This document shows positions 23,961 to 32,886 of a stretch of DNA of 64,000 nt, piece after piece (position 1 is the first letter of the stretch; each line of letters starts with the position of its first letter). The notes under the pieces were generated by a model, which was not told the DNA's origin, made no database searches, and was given only the letters and a program-made list of their open reading frames with translations. Where the stretch lies: contig JADJQZ010000001.1 of the NCBI GenBank assembly GCA_016712465.1, positions 2,356,001-2,420,000 of the forward strand. Direction: 5' to 3'. The position numbers were made by a program, and so were the translations under genes. Source of the DNA: Candidatus Obscuribacter sp. GTDB taxonomy: Bacteria > Cyanobacteriota > Vampirovibrionia > Obscuribacterales > Obscuribacteraceae.

Positions 23961-26405
23961 ATGACGATACATCATATACGGTGCCTGTCCCTCTCGCTTT
24001 GCCTCAGTCTGGGGCTTTCCTTGCCCGTCTATGAAGGCGTTTTCTTCAGCCCTGCTTTTGCCGTTGAGCCTATTTACTCCGGTTATTTCGATGCCGGCAA
24101 GAAGTTTTTCAAAGAAAAACGCTATCAAGATGCTTTGCGGCAGTTTGAGATGGCTCTCAGTAATAGTGAGCATCTCAAACCAGGTAGTGACGGGATGATT
24201 GCCCTTTATGACTTGCTCGGTCAGGCCTATTGTCATTGCGGCAATCAGCGCAAGGCGGAAGAGTATCTCTCAAAGTGTCTGGCCATGAGAGAAACCAGCC
24301 CGAAGAAAAATGAGCTGGAAATGTTCGGCACGGTCATGTTGCTTGGTACCGTCTATCGCAACGAAAACAAGTTTGCCGAGTCGGAGACTCTATATAAGCG
24401 AGGACTGTCGCTGTTTCAGGGCTCCGGTCCAATCAAATATCTTTGCCAGGCCACCGTACTTTATGCTCTTGGTTCCCTCTATTTAGAAAGGGCTAAGGGA
24501 CCGGAGTCCCAGACCGCTCTTGAGCAAGCCTTGAAACTGCGCGACAAAACGATACTCAAGTCTGCCTTGAGCGAACAGGGCATCTACGATGCGCTTGGAC
24601 GCAGCTATCAAATGCAGGGGCGTATGAGCGATGCCGAGACAATGCTCAAAAGGGCTCTCGAACTGGCCGTGAAGGCAAAAGATCTGGATAGTACCGCCTA
24701 CAGTGAGGCTAATCTGGCCGGTGTTTATATTGAGCTTTCCCGCTATGATGAAGCCAGAAAGTTACTGGAGTCGTCCATCAAGCTCATAGAAAAGACTCAT
24801 GGCGGCGACAGTACTCATATTGCCACCCTGTATTCCAATCTAGCCGAGGTGGCCATCAATCAAGATCGCTACGAAGAGGCGGAAGATCTGCTGAATAAGG
24901 CCCTTGCCATTCACCAGAAACACCTCGGACCCAGGCATACTTCCGTGGGCTACGATCTAAGCAAGCTTATCTCAGTGCTGCGCAATCAAGGCAAGTATCA
25001 GAAAGCCGAGGAACTCGGCCGGCAGTGCAGTGATATTTTCATCACCGCCCTTGGTGCCGATAATCAAACCACGGCGCAGTCTTACAAACTGATGTCGGGC
25101 GTGCTACTTGATCAAAATCGCCTGCCGGAAGCGGCCAGGTATGCCGATGACGCCATGAAGATCTTTGAGAATCTCGGTCTGACACAGGAGCAGGCCGAAG
25201 CCATGGTCTCTCTGGCCGAGATAAAGGCTCTCAGTAACGATAAGTCTGCCGCTCGCACGCTTTTTGAAACTGCCTGCGGGCTGATGGAAAAAAATAAGGA
25301 CGCAGACCCCTCTTATCTGGCCCGCACCTATAGCGACCTGGCTCAAATTCATACTCAAGCCGGAGAACTGGCTGCCGCCGAGCAGGATATGCGAAGGGCC
25401 CTGGCCTTGAGGGAGAAGATTTACGGTAACGAATCGGCTCGTGTGGTGAGCGATTTGCGCGCCCTGGTGAAGAACTTAAACGCTCAGAAGAAAGTTGATG
25501 AAGCCAATCAGGTGCAAGTGCGCATCGATGCTCTCACCAAGAAAATGCCTGATTTAACCGTCAAGGCTACTCCTAACTTGACGGCTCCCATTGCCGAAGT
25601 AGCCGGTGTGGTGGCGCCCCGGTTGCTCAATAAATGGGCCCTGGTAATTGGCATCAGCAATTTTGCCGATCCTGATATAAATTTGCGTTATGCCGCCAAG
25701 GATGCCGTTGATTTTTCAAATTATTTGATTCAAGATGCCCACTTCCCTGCCGGCAATGTCAGGCTCCTTACCGATAAGGATGCCACCAGGGACAATATCA
25801 TCAAGCATCTCGGACCGGAATGGCTGGGGAAAAGAGCGCGCAGCGATGATCTTGTTGTAGTGTATGTCTCCAGCCATGGCAGCACGGCCAAGAGCGAAGC
25901 CGGTGGCGTCAACTTCCTGGTTGCCCATGATACGCAACCGGATGCGCTTCTATCGAGCGGTATTCCCATGCAATGGCTCTCTCAGATCATCAAAGAGCAG
26001 GTTCATTCGCGCCGGGTTGTACTGATTCTGGATGTCTGCCACAGCGGCTCTGCTTCTGCCGGAGAAAAAGGACTGAGGCGGGAAAATAACTTCAATGTGG
26101 GCGCCGTGCCGATTGGTGAAGGGCAGGCCATAATTTGCTCCAGCGCCCCGGAGCAAGTCTCCTGGGAATCAAGAACCTATCCTAATTCGGTTTTCACCAG
26201 GCGACTGATCGAAGCCCTCAAGCAGAATGACGGCAAGGTTAATCTTAATCAGGCATTCTCCTATTTACGCGACAGTGTGGAGTCGGAGGTATTGCGTGAT
26301 CGCGGTAAACTGCAAACACCGGTATACTTCAGCAAAAGCTGGCAGGGACCGCCGCCCGTGCTGTCGGCCGCAGGAAGCGCCCCGGATGCTTCCAACTCTC
26401 GTTGA
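23961..26405 (+). CDS. Exported TPR protein with C-terminal caspase-like (C14) protease domain
   Basis: The 814 residues start with a signal peptide (cleavage near AFA-VE). At least ten TPR-type helical repeats span about 35-500 (for example YQDALRQFEMAL, YDEARKLLESSI, YEEAEDLLNKAL). The caspase p20-like domain (about 555-790) begins KWALVIGISNFADP and has the catalytic dyad H639 (SSHGS) and C693 (DVCHSGS), both intact. Such bacterial orthocaspases cleave after basic residues; TPRs suggest protein partners. It is one of three exported caspases in the window; the others lie at 41670-44338. The USP gene ends 9 bp upstream and a DUF3828 gene starts 27 bp downstream. Confidence 0.9.
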   Translation: MTIHHIRCLSLSLCLSLGLSLPVYEGVFFSPAFAVEPIYSGYFDAGKKFFKEKRYQDALRQFEMALSNSEHLKPGSDGMIALYDLLGQAYCHCGNQRKAEEYLSKCLAMRETSPKKNELEMFGTVMLLGTVYRNENKFAESETLYKRGLSLFQGSGPIKYLCQATVLYALGSLYLERAKGPESQTALEQALKLRDKTILKSALSEQGIYDALGRSYQMQGRMSDAETMLKRALELAVKAKDLDSTAYSEANLAGVYIELSRYDEARKLLESSIKLIEKTHGGDSTHIATLYSNLAEVAINQDRYEEAEDLLNKALAIHQKHLGPRHTSVGYDLSKLISVLRNQGKYQKAEELGRQCSDIFITALGADNQTTAQSYKLMSGVLLDQNRLPEAARYADDAMKIFENLGLTQEQAEAMVSLAEIKALSNDKSAARTLFETACGLMEKNKDADPSYLARTYSDLAQIHTQAGELAAAEQDMRRALALREKIYGNESARVVSDLRALVKNLNAQKKVDEANQVQVRIDALTKKMPDLTVKATPNLTAPIAEVAGVVAPRLLNKWALVIGISNFADPDINLRYAAKDAVDFSNYLIQDAHFPAGNVRLLTDKDATRDNIIKHLGPEWLGKRARSDDLVVVYVSSHGSTAKSEAGGVNFLVAHDTQPDALLSSGIPMQWLSQIIKEQVHSRRVVLILDVCHSGSASAGEKGLRRENNFNVGAVPIGEGQAIICSSAPEQVSWESRTYPNSVFTRRLIEALKQNDGKVNLNQAFSYLRDSVESEVLRDRGKLQTPVYFSKSWQGPPPVLSAAGSAPDASNSR

Positions 26406-26432
26406 AACAAAACCACATTGAGACTCCTGACC

Positions 26433-27002
26433 ATGAAGCCTTATTTGAAAAAACTTCTTCTATGCCTGACCCTGGTTCTGCCGCTGACCGGCTTTGTCGC
26501 CCCTGCTTTTGCCGGCGAGGCAGAGGCTTGCAGAAAGTTTGTGCAAGACTTCTATAACTGGTATATTCCACCCGGTCATAAAGACAACGACGTGAAAGAC
26601 ATGGACCAGGCCTTGCTCAAGCGCAAGAACGCTTTTTCCGAGCCGCTCTATAAGGCCTTGAAAGCCGACAGTGACGCTGCTTCTAAGGTGAAAGACGAAA
26701 TTGTCGGTCTTGATTTCGACCCCTTTTTGAATGCCCAGGATTTTGCCGATAAGTATGTTGCGAAGGAAGTCAAACCAAAGGGACCCTCTTATCTGGCCGC
26801 CATTCATTCCGTCAATGGGGGCAAGGTTAGTGCCAAGCCTGATCTGGAAGCTGAGCTGCAACCTTCAAAGAAGGGCGGTTTCGTTTTCGTCAACTTTCAC
26901 TACGGCAAAAGCAGTATTCCCGAGAACGAAAACCTGCTCAGTATATTGAAGGTATTAGCAAACGATAGAAAGAAGTATCAGTCAGGCGCTGATAAGCACT
27001 GA
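26433..27002 (+). CDS. Exported DUF3828-like protein
   Basis: ATG 26433 opens a signal peptide (KPYLKK, hydrophobic core, cleavage at AFA-GE). The mature ~160 residues begin with EACRKFVQDFYNWYI, followed by a helix and strands (LDFDPFLNAQD, GGFVFVNFHYG), a layout typical of DUF3828 periplasmic proteins whose function is unknown. It is likely the last gene of the USP/TPR-caspase operon; a hairpin follows about 40 bp after its stop. An upstream in-frame TTG at 26418 is less likely. Confidence 0.7.
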   Translation: MKPYLKKLLLCLTLVLPLTGFVAPAFAGEAEACRKFVQDFYNWYIPPGHKDNDVKDMDQALLKRKNAFSEPLYKALKADSDAASKVKDEIVGLDFDPFLNAQDFADKYVAKEVKPKGPSYLAAIHSVNGGKVSAKPDLEAELQPSKKGGFVFVNFHYGKSSIPENENLLSILKVLANDRKKYQSGADKH

Positions 27003-27040
27003 TACCTATGGTTGGGAAGGGCTTCTTTCGCTTTATGCAG

Positions 27041-27067
27041 GTGCTAAACTTTAGACGGTTTTAGCAC
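27041..27067 (+). terminator. Hairpin, possible terminator or leader element
   Basis: GTGCTAAA (27041-27048) pairs with TTTAGCAC (27060-27067), followed by TTTACC. The T-run is short. It could end the upstream operon or sit in the leader of the small gene at 27088. Confidence 0.45.
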
Positions 27068-27087
27068 TTTACCTGCGAGGAAGCAAA

Positions 27088-27300
27088 ATGGCCAAAGTTG
27101 TAGACAACGATGCTCCCAAGTCTCTCATCATTGAGTTCAAGACCCCTTCCGGTGAAGTCTGGGCAACTCTGACAGCTGAAGGTCGTGAATTCAAAACCGG
27201 CTCAACAGGATTTTACGCCAACGGTAAAGTGAAAAATCCCAAGAACGGACTGCCTTACCAGGTCGGCTGCAATATCATTCTGGTCGGATCGAAGGAATAA
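27088..27300 (+). CDS. Small basic hypothetical protein, 70 aa
   Basis: The gene has a good GAGG site 9 nt before the ATG. The 70 residues show a compact strand-rich pattern (SLIIEFKTPSG, WATLTAEGREF, TGFYANGKV, YQVGCNIILVG) with balanced charge and no signal peptide. Length, codon character and own leader support a real gene. It could be a small beta-barrel or nucleic-acid-binding protein; no family is recognised. Confidence 0.65.
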   Translation: MAKVVDNDAPKSLIIEFKTPSGEVWATLTAEGREFKTGSTGFYANGKVKNPKNGLPYQVGCNIILVGSKE

Positions 27301-27426
27301 CTTGCCGGAGACGGCACATTAAAAGCGACTGCGGCGGATTAATCTGTTCTGCGTATTTTTCCCAGAGACAAAGACACCTGAAGACTGTAACTATGTGATC
27401 GTATATGTTACTGCCAGGTAAACGCT

Positions 27427-28173
27427 GTGTCCCCCCGAGATACGGAAAAGCATGTTGGCGCTTTTGAAGAGACCGGCAAAGAAACGGCCTCCGGCAACGC
27501 CTTTGTGGACGGGGCCAAAAAGCTCTGGCAGGAAGCCTATGAGCATCCAGTGGCTTCCGCCGCCATCGTGGCCGGTATAGCCGTGACAACTTATGCCACC
27601 AGGGGCCAGATCGGTAAAATTCTAGGCTCGGGCGGCAAATCGGTTTTACTGGTGGAAGACACGCCTTATGCCGCCCAGACCATGAAGACCCTGCTGGAAA
27701 AGGAAGGGCAGTCGGTCACCTGGCTCACCGGCGTTAAAAGAGCCAATCCATATATCACCGGTATCACCGAGTCGGGGCAGGAGATGGTTGTCGACCCTCG
27801 GCGATACAAAATGGCTTTTGTAGACGGCGAGTTGAAGGGCAGCTATTTGCAAGGAGTTCATGTGGTAGATGCCCTCAAAAAGGAGGGCGTGCCAAGTATC
27901 GGCATCTCTTCCCAACCCACCGAAAATGCGGCACTGCGCCTAAATGGTGCCATTGCCGCCACGGAAAAGCCCACGGCCATGACTACTCTTGCTTCTCATA
28001 AGTTCGATCTCGGTCTTGCCTTACGCAATCCCGGTTTGCAACAGAGCCGCTTCGATTTCGTAGGCTCGGAAATGAGGCGCATGCACACTAAAGGTGCGGG
28101 ACCCATAGCGCCCGAGGTGCAGCAAGGTTATGATGCAACCTCCAAGCTGATGATGACCTTTCTTTCCAAGTAG
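27427..28173 (+). CDS. Membrane-linked receiver-domain protein without output domain
   Basis: The frame opens at GTG 27427, with no clear ribosome site. Residues ~40-60 (HPVASAAIVAGIAVTTYA) form a possible membrane span. From ~71 (KSVLLVEDTPYAAQTMKTLL) to ~190 a receiver-like fold follows, with acidic residues E77/D78, acceptor D133 in MAFVDGELKGSYLQG, and a strand VPSIGISS in place of the usual Thr/Ser strand. An insertion of about 20 residues precedes the acceptor strand. The C-terminus has no DNA-binding domain. It may be a phosphate sink or a localised signalling partner. The receiver call is fairly sure; signalling activity is not. Confidence 0.6.
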   Translation: MSPRDTEKHVGAFEETGKETASGNAFVDGAKKLWQEAYEHPVASAAIVAGIAVTTYATRGQIGKILGSGGKSVLLVEDTPYAAQTMKTLLEKEGQSVTWLTGVKRANPYITGITESGQEMVVDPRRYKMAFVDGELKGSYLQGVHVVDALKKEGVPSIGISSQPTENAALRLNGAIAATEKPTAMTTLASHKFDLGLALRNPGLQQSRFDFVGSEMRRMHTKGAGPIAPEVQQGYDATSKLMMTFLSK

Positions 28174-28262
28174 TTGACCGTAGTCGATTGCCGTAAGGTG
28201 GAGCAAGACATCTATAATGGTGTTTCCGTTGGTCCTTAACTTTTGCCTTTGCCGGGAGCTGC

Positions 28263-29324
28263 ATGAAAGAACTGGATTTTAAGCAGGGTCGCCTCTCCTT
28301 CCATGATGAGACACTGGAGATGGTGCCCAGCCTGCCCGAGCAAGTGGAGATGCGGGTGCGCCTCTTTGTGGTGGACGAAAACGGTTTGATTGAAACCGGC
28401 TTTTTTAGTTTCGAGCAATTGCAAGGGCTTTTGGTATCGCATAAGGTGCTCTGGTTGCATCTTTCAGGCTCTCTGGGCACAGAATTCTGGAAGGAAGTAA
28501 AAACCTTTCTTGATCTTACCGACGAGCAGGTTAAGTATCTGCGCAGCCCGCATAGCAAGGCATTCTTTGAGGACTTTCATAACGGCATGTTTCTCACCTT
28601 GCCGCGCCCCTCCGTATCGGATCAGGTGGATGCCATTGAGACAGTCAATTACTTCGTGACGAAGAATGTCTTGGTTTCGAGGCAGTTCAGTCATGACAAT
28701 GCCTTTTCTCTGGTCAGTCACCGCCTCATGGAAAAGGCCGAGTACTTTTCCCCTGACCGTGCCGATAGACTAACCGCAGAACTCATTCACGATGTCATCG
28801 AGGCTTATTTTGCCCTTTTGCAGCTGGGTGGAACCAAGCTTGAGGCCATTCAAAACAAAATTATCAAACGACCGGGTAAGGAAGAACTGGCCTTGATAAA
28901 CAAGGCGCAGCAGGTAATCTGGATTTTTCTCAATTATGTCTGGCCAATTGAAACAGCTCTGCAAATCATGCACCGCTCTACCAATCCAATCATGTCGGAA
29001 GACGGCAGGCAGCATCTTGGCTTTCGCCAGGAGGAAGCCGGAGCTGTTGTAAGGCTCTTTGAGACCTACCGGGCTATGTCATACAACCTCATGGATGTCT
29101 ATGTTTCCGGGCTCAGCCTGCGCACTAATGAATCCACCGTTGTGCTTACAATGATTGCCACTCTCTTTCTGCCGCCTAGCTTGATAGCCGGGATTTACGG
29201 CATGAACTTCAATATTCCGGAAGTGCATGTCACCTTCGGATATTATTTCTGCCTGGCCTCTATGGTGGTGGTGTCGGGCGGGCTCTTGATCTGGCTGAAG
29301 CTAAAAGGTTTCATCGATCTGTAG
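28263..29324 (+). CDS. CorA-family divalent metal ion transporter
   Basis: The 353 residues have the long cytoplasmic N-terminal domain and helical funnel of CorA, ending in two membrane helices. The signature YGMNF loop lies between them at about residue 318, in the context TMIATLFLPPSLIAGIYGMNFN. CorA pentamers carry Mg2+ (some members Zn2+, Co2+ or Ni2+) down the electrochemical gradient. GGGAG precedes the ATG at 5 nt. The downstream methyltransferase starts 21 bp after the stop, with its own site, so they may be co-transcribed. Confidence 0.92.
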   Translation: MKELDFKQGRLSFHDETLEMVPSLPEQVEMRVRLFVVDENGLIETGFFSFEQLQGLLVSHKVLWLHLSGSLGTEFWKEVKTFLDLTDEQVKYLRSPHSKAFFEDFHNGMFLTLPRPSVSDQVDAIETVNYFVTKNVLVSRQFSHDNAFSLVSHRLMEKAEYFSPDRADRLTAELIHDVIEAYFALLQLGGTKLEAIQNKIIKRPGKEELALINKAQQVIWIFLNYVWPIETALQIMHRSTNPIMSEDGRQHLGFRQEEAGAVVRLFETYRAMSYNLMDVYVSGLSLRTNESTVVLTMIATLFLPPSLIAGIYGMNFNIPEVHVTFGYYFCLASMVVVSGGLLIWLKLKGFIDL

Positions 29325-29345
29325 TTGTATCTTGCAGGAGGAAAG

Positions 29346-29942
29346 ATGGATGAGCTCATAAGGCGATATTCCGAGCTGGCGCCTGACTATGACCGCATTG
29401 TCACCGAGAAGGCCGGATATACAGCTCATGCAAGGGTGCCGCAACAAGTTTTGAAGCTATTGGGGCCGCTGGAGGGTGCTAGTATTCTGGACCTGGCTTG
29501 TGGTACAGGCTTGAGTTCGGATGTGTTTTTTGAAGCCGGTTGCGAGGTGACGGGCATTGATATTGCTCCTGGTATGATCGAGGTAGCAAAACTGAGACCA
29601 TTTAAAAAACTGCTCTGTCAGAGTATAGAAGATACTCTGGACGTGCCGGATGCTAGCTTCGATGCGGTGGTCGCAATCGGAGTCCTGGAGTTTATCCGTG
29701 CGCCCCGCCAGTTGCTTGAGCAGATCTCCAGGAAACTTAGGAGTGGCGGCATTTGTGGTCTTACAGTGCCCCGGCGTCTGCCATTGCATACCAGGTTGGA
29801 TATATTTTCCTATTCCACGGATGAGTTCATGAGCTTTGTTGATTTGGGCTGTTTTGAAGTGGTAGAGGTGGCTGAGTTCTTTGGCTATGAGAGGCAGCAA
29901 GAGAGAGTCGAGTATAAAGCCTTTTACTTGCGAGGAAGTTAG
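29346..29942 (+). CDS. Class I SAM-dependent methyltransferase
   Basis: ATG 29346 is preceded by an ideal GGAGGAAAG site, so the upstream start at 29325 is rejected. The ~198 residues contain the SAM-binding motif ILDLACGTGLSS, the acidic strand end VTGIDIAPGMIEVA, and the DASFDAVVAIGVLEFI motif IV region, typical of UbiE/COQ5-like small-molecule methyltransferases. The substrate cannot be read. It follows corA by 21 bp. Confidence 0.85.
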   Translation: MDELIRRYSELAPDYDRIVTEKAGYTAHARVPQQVLKLLGPLEGASILDLACGTGLSSDVFFEAGCEVTGIDIAPGMIEVAKLRPFKKLLCQSIEDTLDVPDASFDAVVAIGVLEFIRAPRQLLEQISRKLRSGGICGLTVPRRLPLHTRLDIFSYSTDEFMSFVDLGCFEVVEVAEFFGYERQQERVEYKAFYLRGS

Positions 29943-30040
29943 CCACAACATCAACATGGAAGCGCAGTTAATTGATAATTGAGTCTGTTTCAGTGCACCC
30001 TTCGGCCGCCTGAAAGTGGGGATATAGGAGCTGAATTGAG

Positions 30041-30703
30041 ATGGAAGAAAAAGAGCAGAGCGAGTATTTAAAGCAACTGCAATTAGAGTTGGATGCGCCG
30101 ATTGAGACCGTGCAGCAGTTTAGGAAGGCGCGAGAATACTGCCGTTTGATCAGCAGGCTGGGGGTTTGCAATTCGATTGCCGCTTACGTAGTCGATGAAT
30201 TACGTGAGGCGGCAACGCGATATTTGAGGAGCGGCGATGTTGAAGTAGAGGAGGCCAGGTCTGCTTTCTTTGAATCCCTCGGACCTTTCCACTTCCTTAG
30301 TGATGAAAGGGTTTTGCAAGTTTGTGAGCAGTTGCCTGAAGTAACTAAAAATTCGGAGGATGTTCCGATTGCTTTGCTCTATGTATACGAACAGCTACTC
30401 TCCAGTCGGGAGCGAAAGCAGAAACCATGGCTCTATAATCAGGTTCGGCGCTTCGCCTGTGCACTGGAGAGGCATGGTCTTTTGACTGAAAGTCTAATCA
30501 CACTCTCGTATGCAGACGAACTGGCAAACTTGCACTTTGATAGTGAGGAAGCGCGCTTAAATGATAAGCTTTCGTTTTATAAGACCGATGAATACAGGAA
30601 TCCATTGCTGGAGAGCTTGGACGAAGTTTTGAAGAAACGCTCGCTATTCAGTAGTGATTTGAAGCAACTGAAGACAAGCATTGAGGAACGTATTCGGCAC
30701 TGA
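30041..30703 (+). CDS. Hypothetical helical soluble protein
   Basis: The 220 residues are strongly helical, charged (Glu, Arg, Lys-rich) and lack membrane segments; AGGAG lies 11 nt before the ATG. Repeated helix pairs (YLKQLQLELD, IETVQQFRKAREY, IALLYVYEQLLSSRERKQ, LITLSYADELANL) suggest an alpha-solenoid fold such as degenerate TPR. Cysteines are few. It ends at a shared terminator with the convergent helicase gene. No family is recognised. Confidence 0.6.
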   Translation: MEEKEQSEYLKQLQLELDAPIETVQQFRKAREYCRLISRLGVCNSIAAYVVDELREAATRYLRSGDVEVEEARSAFFESLGPFHFLSDERVLQVCEQLPEVTKNSEDVPIALLYVYEQLLSSRERKQKPWLYNQVRRFACALERHGLLTESLITLSYADELANLHFDSEEARLNDKLSFYKTDEYRNPLLESLDEVLKKRSLFSSDLKQLKTSIEERIRH

Positions 30704-30720
30704 AAGCCCGGCAAAGAAAT

Positions 30721-30757
30721 AGGCACCCCCTTGTGCGGGAGGTGCCTACTGAATTTT
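30721..30757. terminator. Terminator between convergent genes
   Basis: AGGCACCCCC pairs with GGGAGGTGCCT (one bulged A) through TTGTGC, followed by ATTTTT. It serves the + strand gene; the - strand arm lacks a strong T-run. Confidence 0.8.
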
Positions 30758-30785
30758 TGCAGCCGTTAGTGGAGCAATGCTCTAC

Positions 30786-32549
30786 TTAGCGGAAACGTTT
30801 TTTCTGACCGCCGGAGGCTGAAGCAAAAGCTTTGAACTTGTTGCCGCCGGAAGCAGAGGTCTTTTTCTGACCATGGAACTTGCTGCCCTGGGAGAAGCTT
30901 TTCTTCTTGCCCTGATAGCCGCCCTGTCCTTCCTGTCTGTCATAGCCGCCTTCGCTTCTAGCGCGGCCGTAGCCGCCGCCTGAAGGCCTACCTTCCCCTC
31001 TGGCATCGGAATAATTTCTTTCCGGTCTGCCTTCGCTTCTAGAGTCGGAATAATTTCTCTCGGGTCTGCCTTCGCTGCGGTAAGAAGGACGATCTTCCCC
31101 TCTGAACTCGGAGTAATTTCTCTCCGGACGTCTATCGCTTCTAAATTCCGGTCGGGTTTCGGCCATTCTTTCAAAGAAGCCTTTGCCCTGTGCGTTGCCG
31201 CTTCTGGGGCGCTGTTCGGTTCTCGGTCTGGCTTCACTGCTTTCGAAGCGGTCGCGATTGACCGGTCCACGGTGGCTGACCCAACGGCCCTGACCCTGGG
31301 ATTTGCCGCGGCGATTGCCGCCGTTTCTTTCCTGGGGATCTCTGCCTCCTTTGCCGTCACCGAGTTGGCGACCCACTACCTTTTCGATCTGGCTGAGCAA
31401 ATAGCGCTCGCCTTCTGAAACGAAAGAGTGGGCGGTGCCGCTTCTACCGGCCCGGCCGGTGCGACCGATGCGGTGCACGTAGTCGGCGGATGAGAGGGGC
31501 AGGTCGTAGTTGATTACATGGCTGATGGCGGGAATATCGAGACCGCGAGCGGCTACATCTGTGGCGATGAGCACCTGGAAGGCGCCGCTTCTGAATTTAT
31601 CGAGGGTGCGCTCTCTTTGTTTCTGTCTGATGTCACCGTGAATTTCATCGGCGGCGATGTTGGCTTCTTTCAGTCTGTCGGCTACCAGGGTGGCTTTTAC
31701 CTTGGTTTGCGTGAAGACCAGGATGGAACCTTCCACACCGGTTACCAGTTCCAGGAGCTTCGCTTCCTTCTCTTTTTCTTTCAGATAGTGGATACGCTGG
31801 TCGATGGTGCTGGGTTCGATGCGACCGGTGTTGATCTGGACTGTTTTAGGGTTCTTCTGATAAGCGTTGGCTACGGCAGCCACCCGCTTGTCTATGGTGG
31901 CGGAGAAGACCAGGGTCTGTCTCTCTTCCGGCAGATACTTGAGGATTTCATTGATTTGCAGGCTGAAGCCCAGATCTAGAAGTCTGTCGGCTTCATCGAG
32001 CACCACTTGACGGGCTTGCATGAGATCGGCCGCGCCGCGTTCGAGGAAGTCGATGAGGCGACCGGGGGTGGCGATGATCACATGGGCGCCGCGCTTGAGT
32101 GCGTTGGCTTGTTTCATGTAATCGGCACCGCCGTAGAGTGCCACCACATGCAATGCCTTGTTGGCATTCATCCTGATGAACTGCTCTTTTACTTGCAGGG
32201 CCAGTTCGCGAGTGGGCACCATGACCAGGGCCTTAGTGAAGATAGGTTCGAATTTGAAGAGCTTCATCTTCTGCCAGCGGGGCAGGCGCCGCAGGGGCTT
32301 CCCTTCAGCGGCCAGGGCGTCTTGATCGAGGGTCTTCTTGGGGGCTTCGACTTCCTTGAGGCTTTCGATGATGGGCAGGGCGTAGGCAGCGGTTTTACCT
32401 GAGCCGGTCTGGGCTGAGACAATCAGGTCTTCCCCTTCCATAGCCGAGGGAATAGTTGCTTTCTGCACTTCCGTGGGATTTTCAAATCCTAGAGAAGTAA
32501 GAGTAGCAATTGTAAGCTCGGAGAGTCCGAGCTCTTGAAAAGTTTTCAA
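30786..32549 (-). CDS. DEAD-box ATP-dependent RNA helicase with RGG-like repeat tail
   Basis: The first ~375 residues contain all DEAD-box motifs: Q motif region (GFENPTEVQ), I (AQTGSGKT), Ia (PTRELA), Ib (TPGRL), II (DEAD), III (SAT), IV-V (ATDVAARGLD) and VI (HRIGRTGRAG). A basic, Gly/Arg/Ser-rich tail of ~200 residues follows with repeated RPERNYS units, then Lys/Gly-rich ends (KKRFR), which would bind RNA. Such RhlE/DeaD-type helicases remodel rRNA and mRNA structures, often in the cold. A 64-nt structured element lies just upstream and fits the leader regulation known for cold-induced helicases; that is inference. Confidence 0.93.
   Translation of the reverse strand: MKTFQELGLSELTIATLTSLGFENPTEVQKATIPSAMEGEDLIVSAQTGSGKTAAYALPIIESLKEVEAPKKTLDQDALAAEGKPLRRLPRWQKMKLFKFEPIFTKALVMVPTRELALQVKEQFIRMNANKALHVVALYGGADYMKQANALKRGAHVIIATPGRLIDFLERGAADLMQARQVVLDEADRLLDLGFSLQINEILKYLPEERQTLVFSATIDKRVAAVANAYQKNPKTVQINTGRIEPSTIDQRIHYLKEKEKEAKLLELVTGVEGSILVFTQTKVKATLVADRLKEANIAADEIHGDIRQKQRERTLDKFRSGAFQVLIATDVAARGLDIPAISHVINYDLPLSSADYVHRIGRTGRAGRSGTAHSFVSEGERYLLSQIEKVVGRQLGDGKGGRDPQERNGGNRRGKSQGQGRWVSHRGPVNRDRFESSEARPRTEQRPRSGNAQGKGFFERMAETRPEFRSDRRPERNYSEFRGEDRPSYRSEGRPERNYSDSRSEGRPERNYSDARGEGRPSGGGYGRARSEGGYDRQEGQGGYQGKKKSFSQGSKFHGQKKTSASGGNKFKAFASASGGQKKRFR
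31006..31130 (-). repeat. In-frame DNA repeats encoding RPERNYS units in the helicase tail
   Basis: A unit starting TCGGAATAATTTCT recurs at 31006 and 31045 (39-bp period, 13 residues) and, with one change, at 31108. Each encodes RPERNYS plus an Arg/Glu-Gly linker. Copy number is likely variable between strains. Confidence 0.6.
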
Positions 32550-32886
32550 AATGGAGTCCTTTATTGTGATTGCGCATTAATTGCGACGGTATTGGGACGC
32601 TTTTTGCGTCCCTGGCTGCCCGTTCTCATTAATGCGAGCGTGCTGGCACAATAAGACTCTTGACAGAAGTCCATGGAGTATTACATACGCGCTGCTTGGA
32701 TGTCAAAAGGATTGGGCGTCTTTGTAAACTAGGTAAATTGGCGGGCTTTAATGTGTCTCATAAAATGGTGCTGCCACTGTTCTAAAGTACCGGTGCCGGC
32801 CTGCTGATTCCACGCTTATTTTTCAGGGCGGTGGTAACCTTTATAGTTGAATCCTGACCGCACAACTGAGGACCCCCGTCTTACAT
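32550..32886. promoter_or_regulatory. Intergenic region with structured helicase leader
   Basis: At 32573-32636 the outer inverted repeat CGCATTAAT/ATTAATGCG (9 bp) encloses a second hairpin GGGACGC-T5-GCGTCCC (32594-32612). On the - strand this would be a nested stem just upstream of the helicase start, likely a 5' leader structure. On the + strand, TTGACA at about 32660 could be a -35 element for the kinase gene at 32887, though no good -10 was seen. No gene was found in the stretch. Confidence 0.5.

Noticed and set aside
29457..29957. 166-residue frame opposite the SAM methyltransferase
   Set aside because: Antisense shadow of a gene with a near-perfect ribosome site and clear SAM motifs.
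30782..31360. 192-residue open frame on the - strand within the helicase tail
   Set aside because: It is the same repeat-rich DNA read in a shifted frame; Ala/Arg/Glu-biased and without a ribosome site. The DEAD-box frame covers this region.
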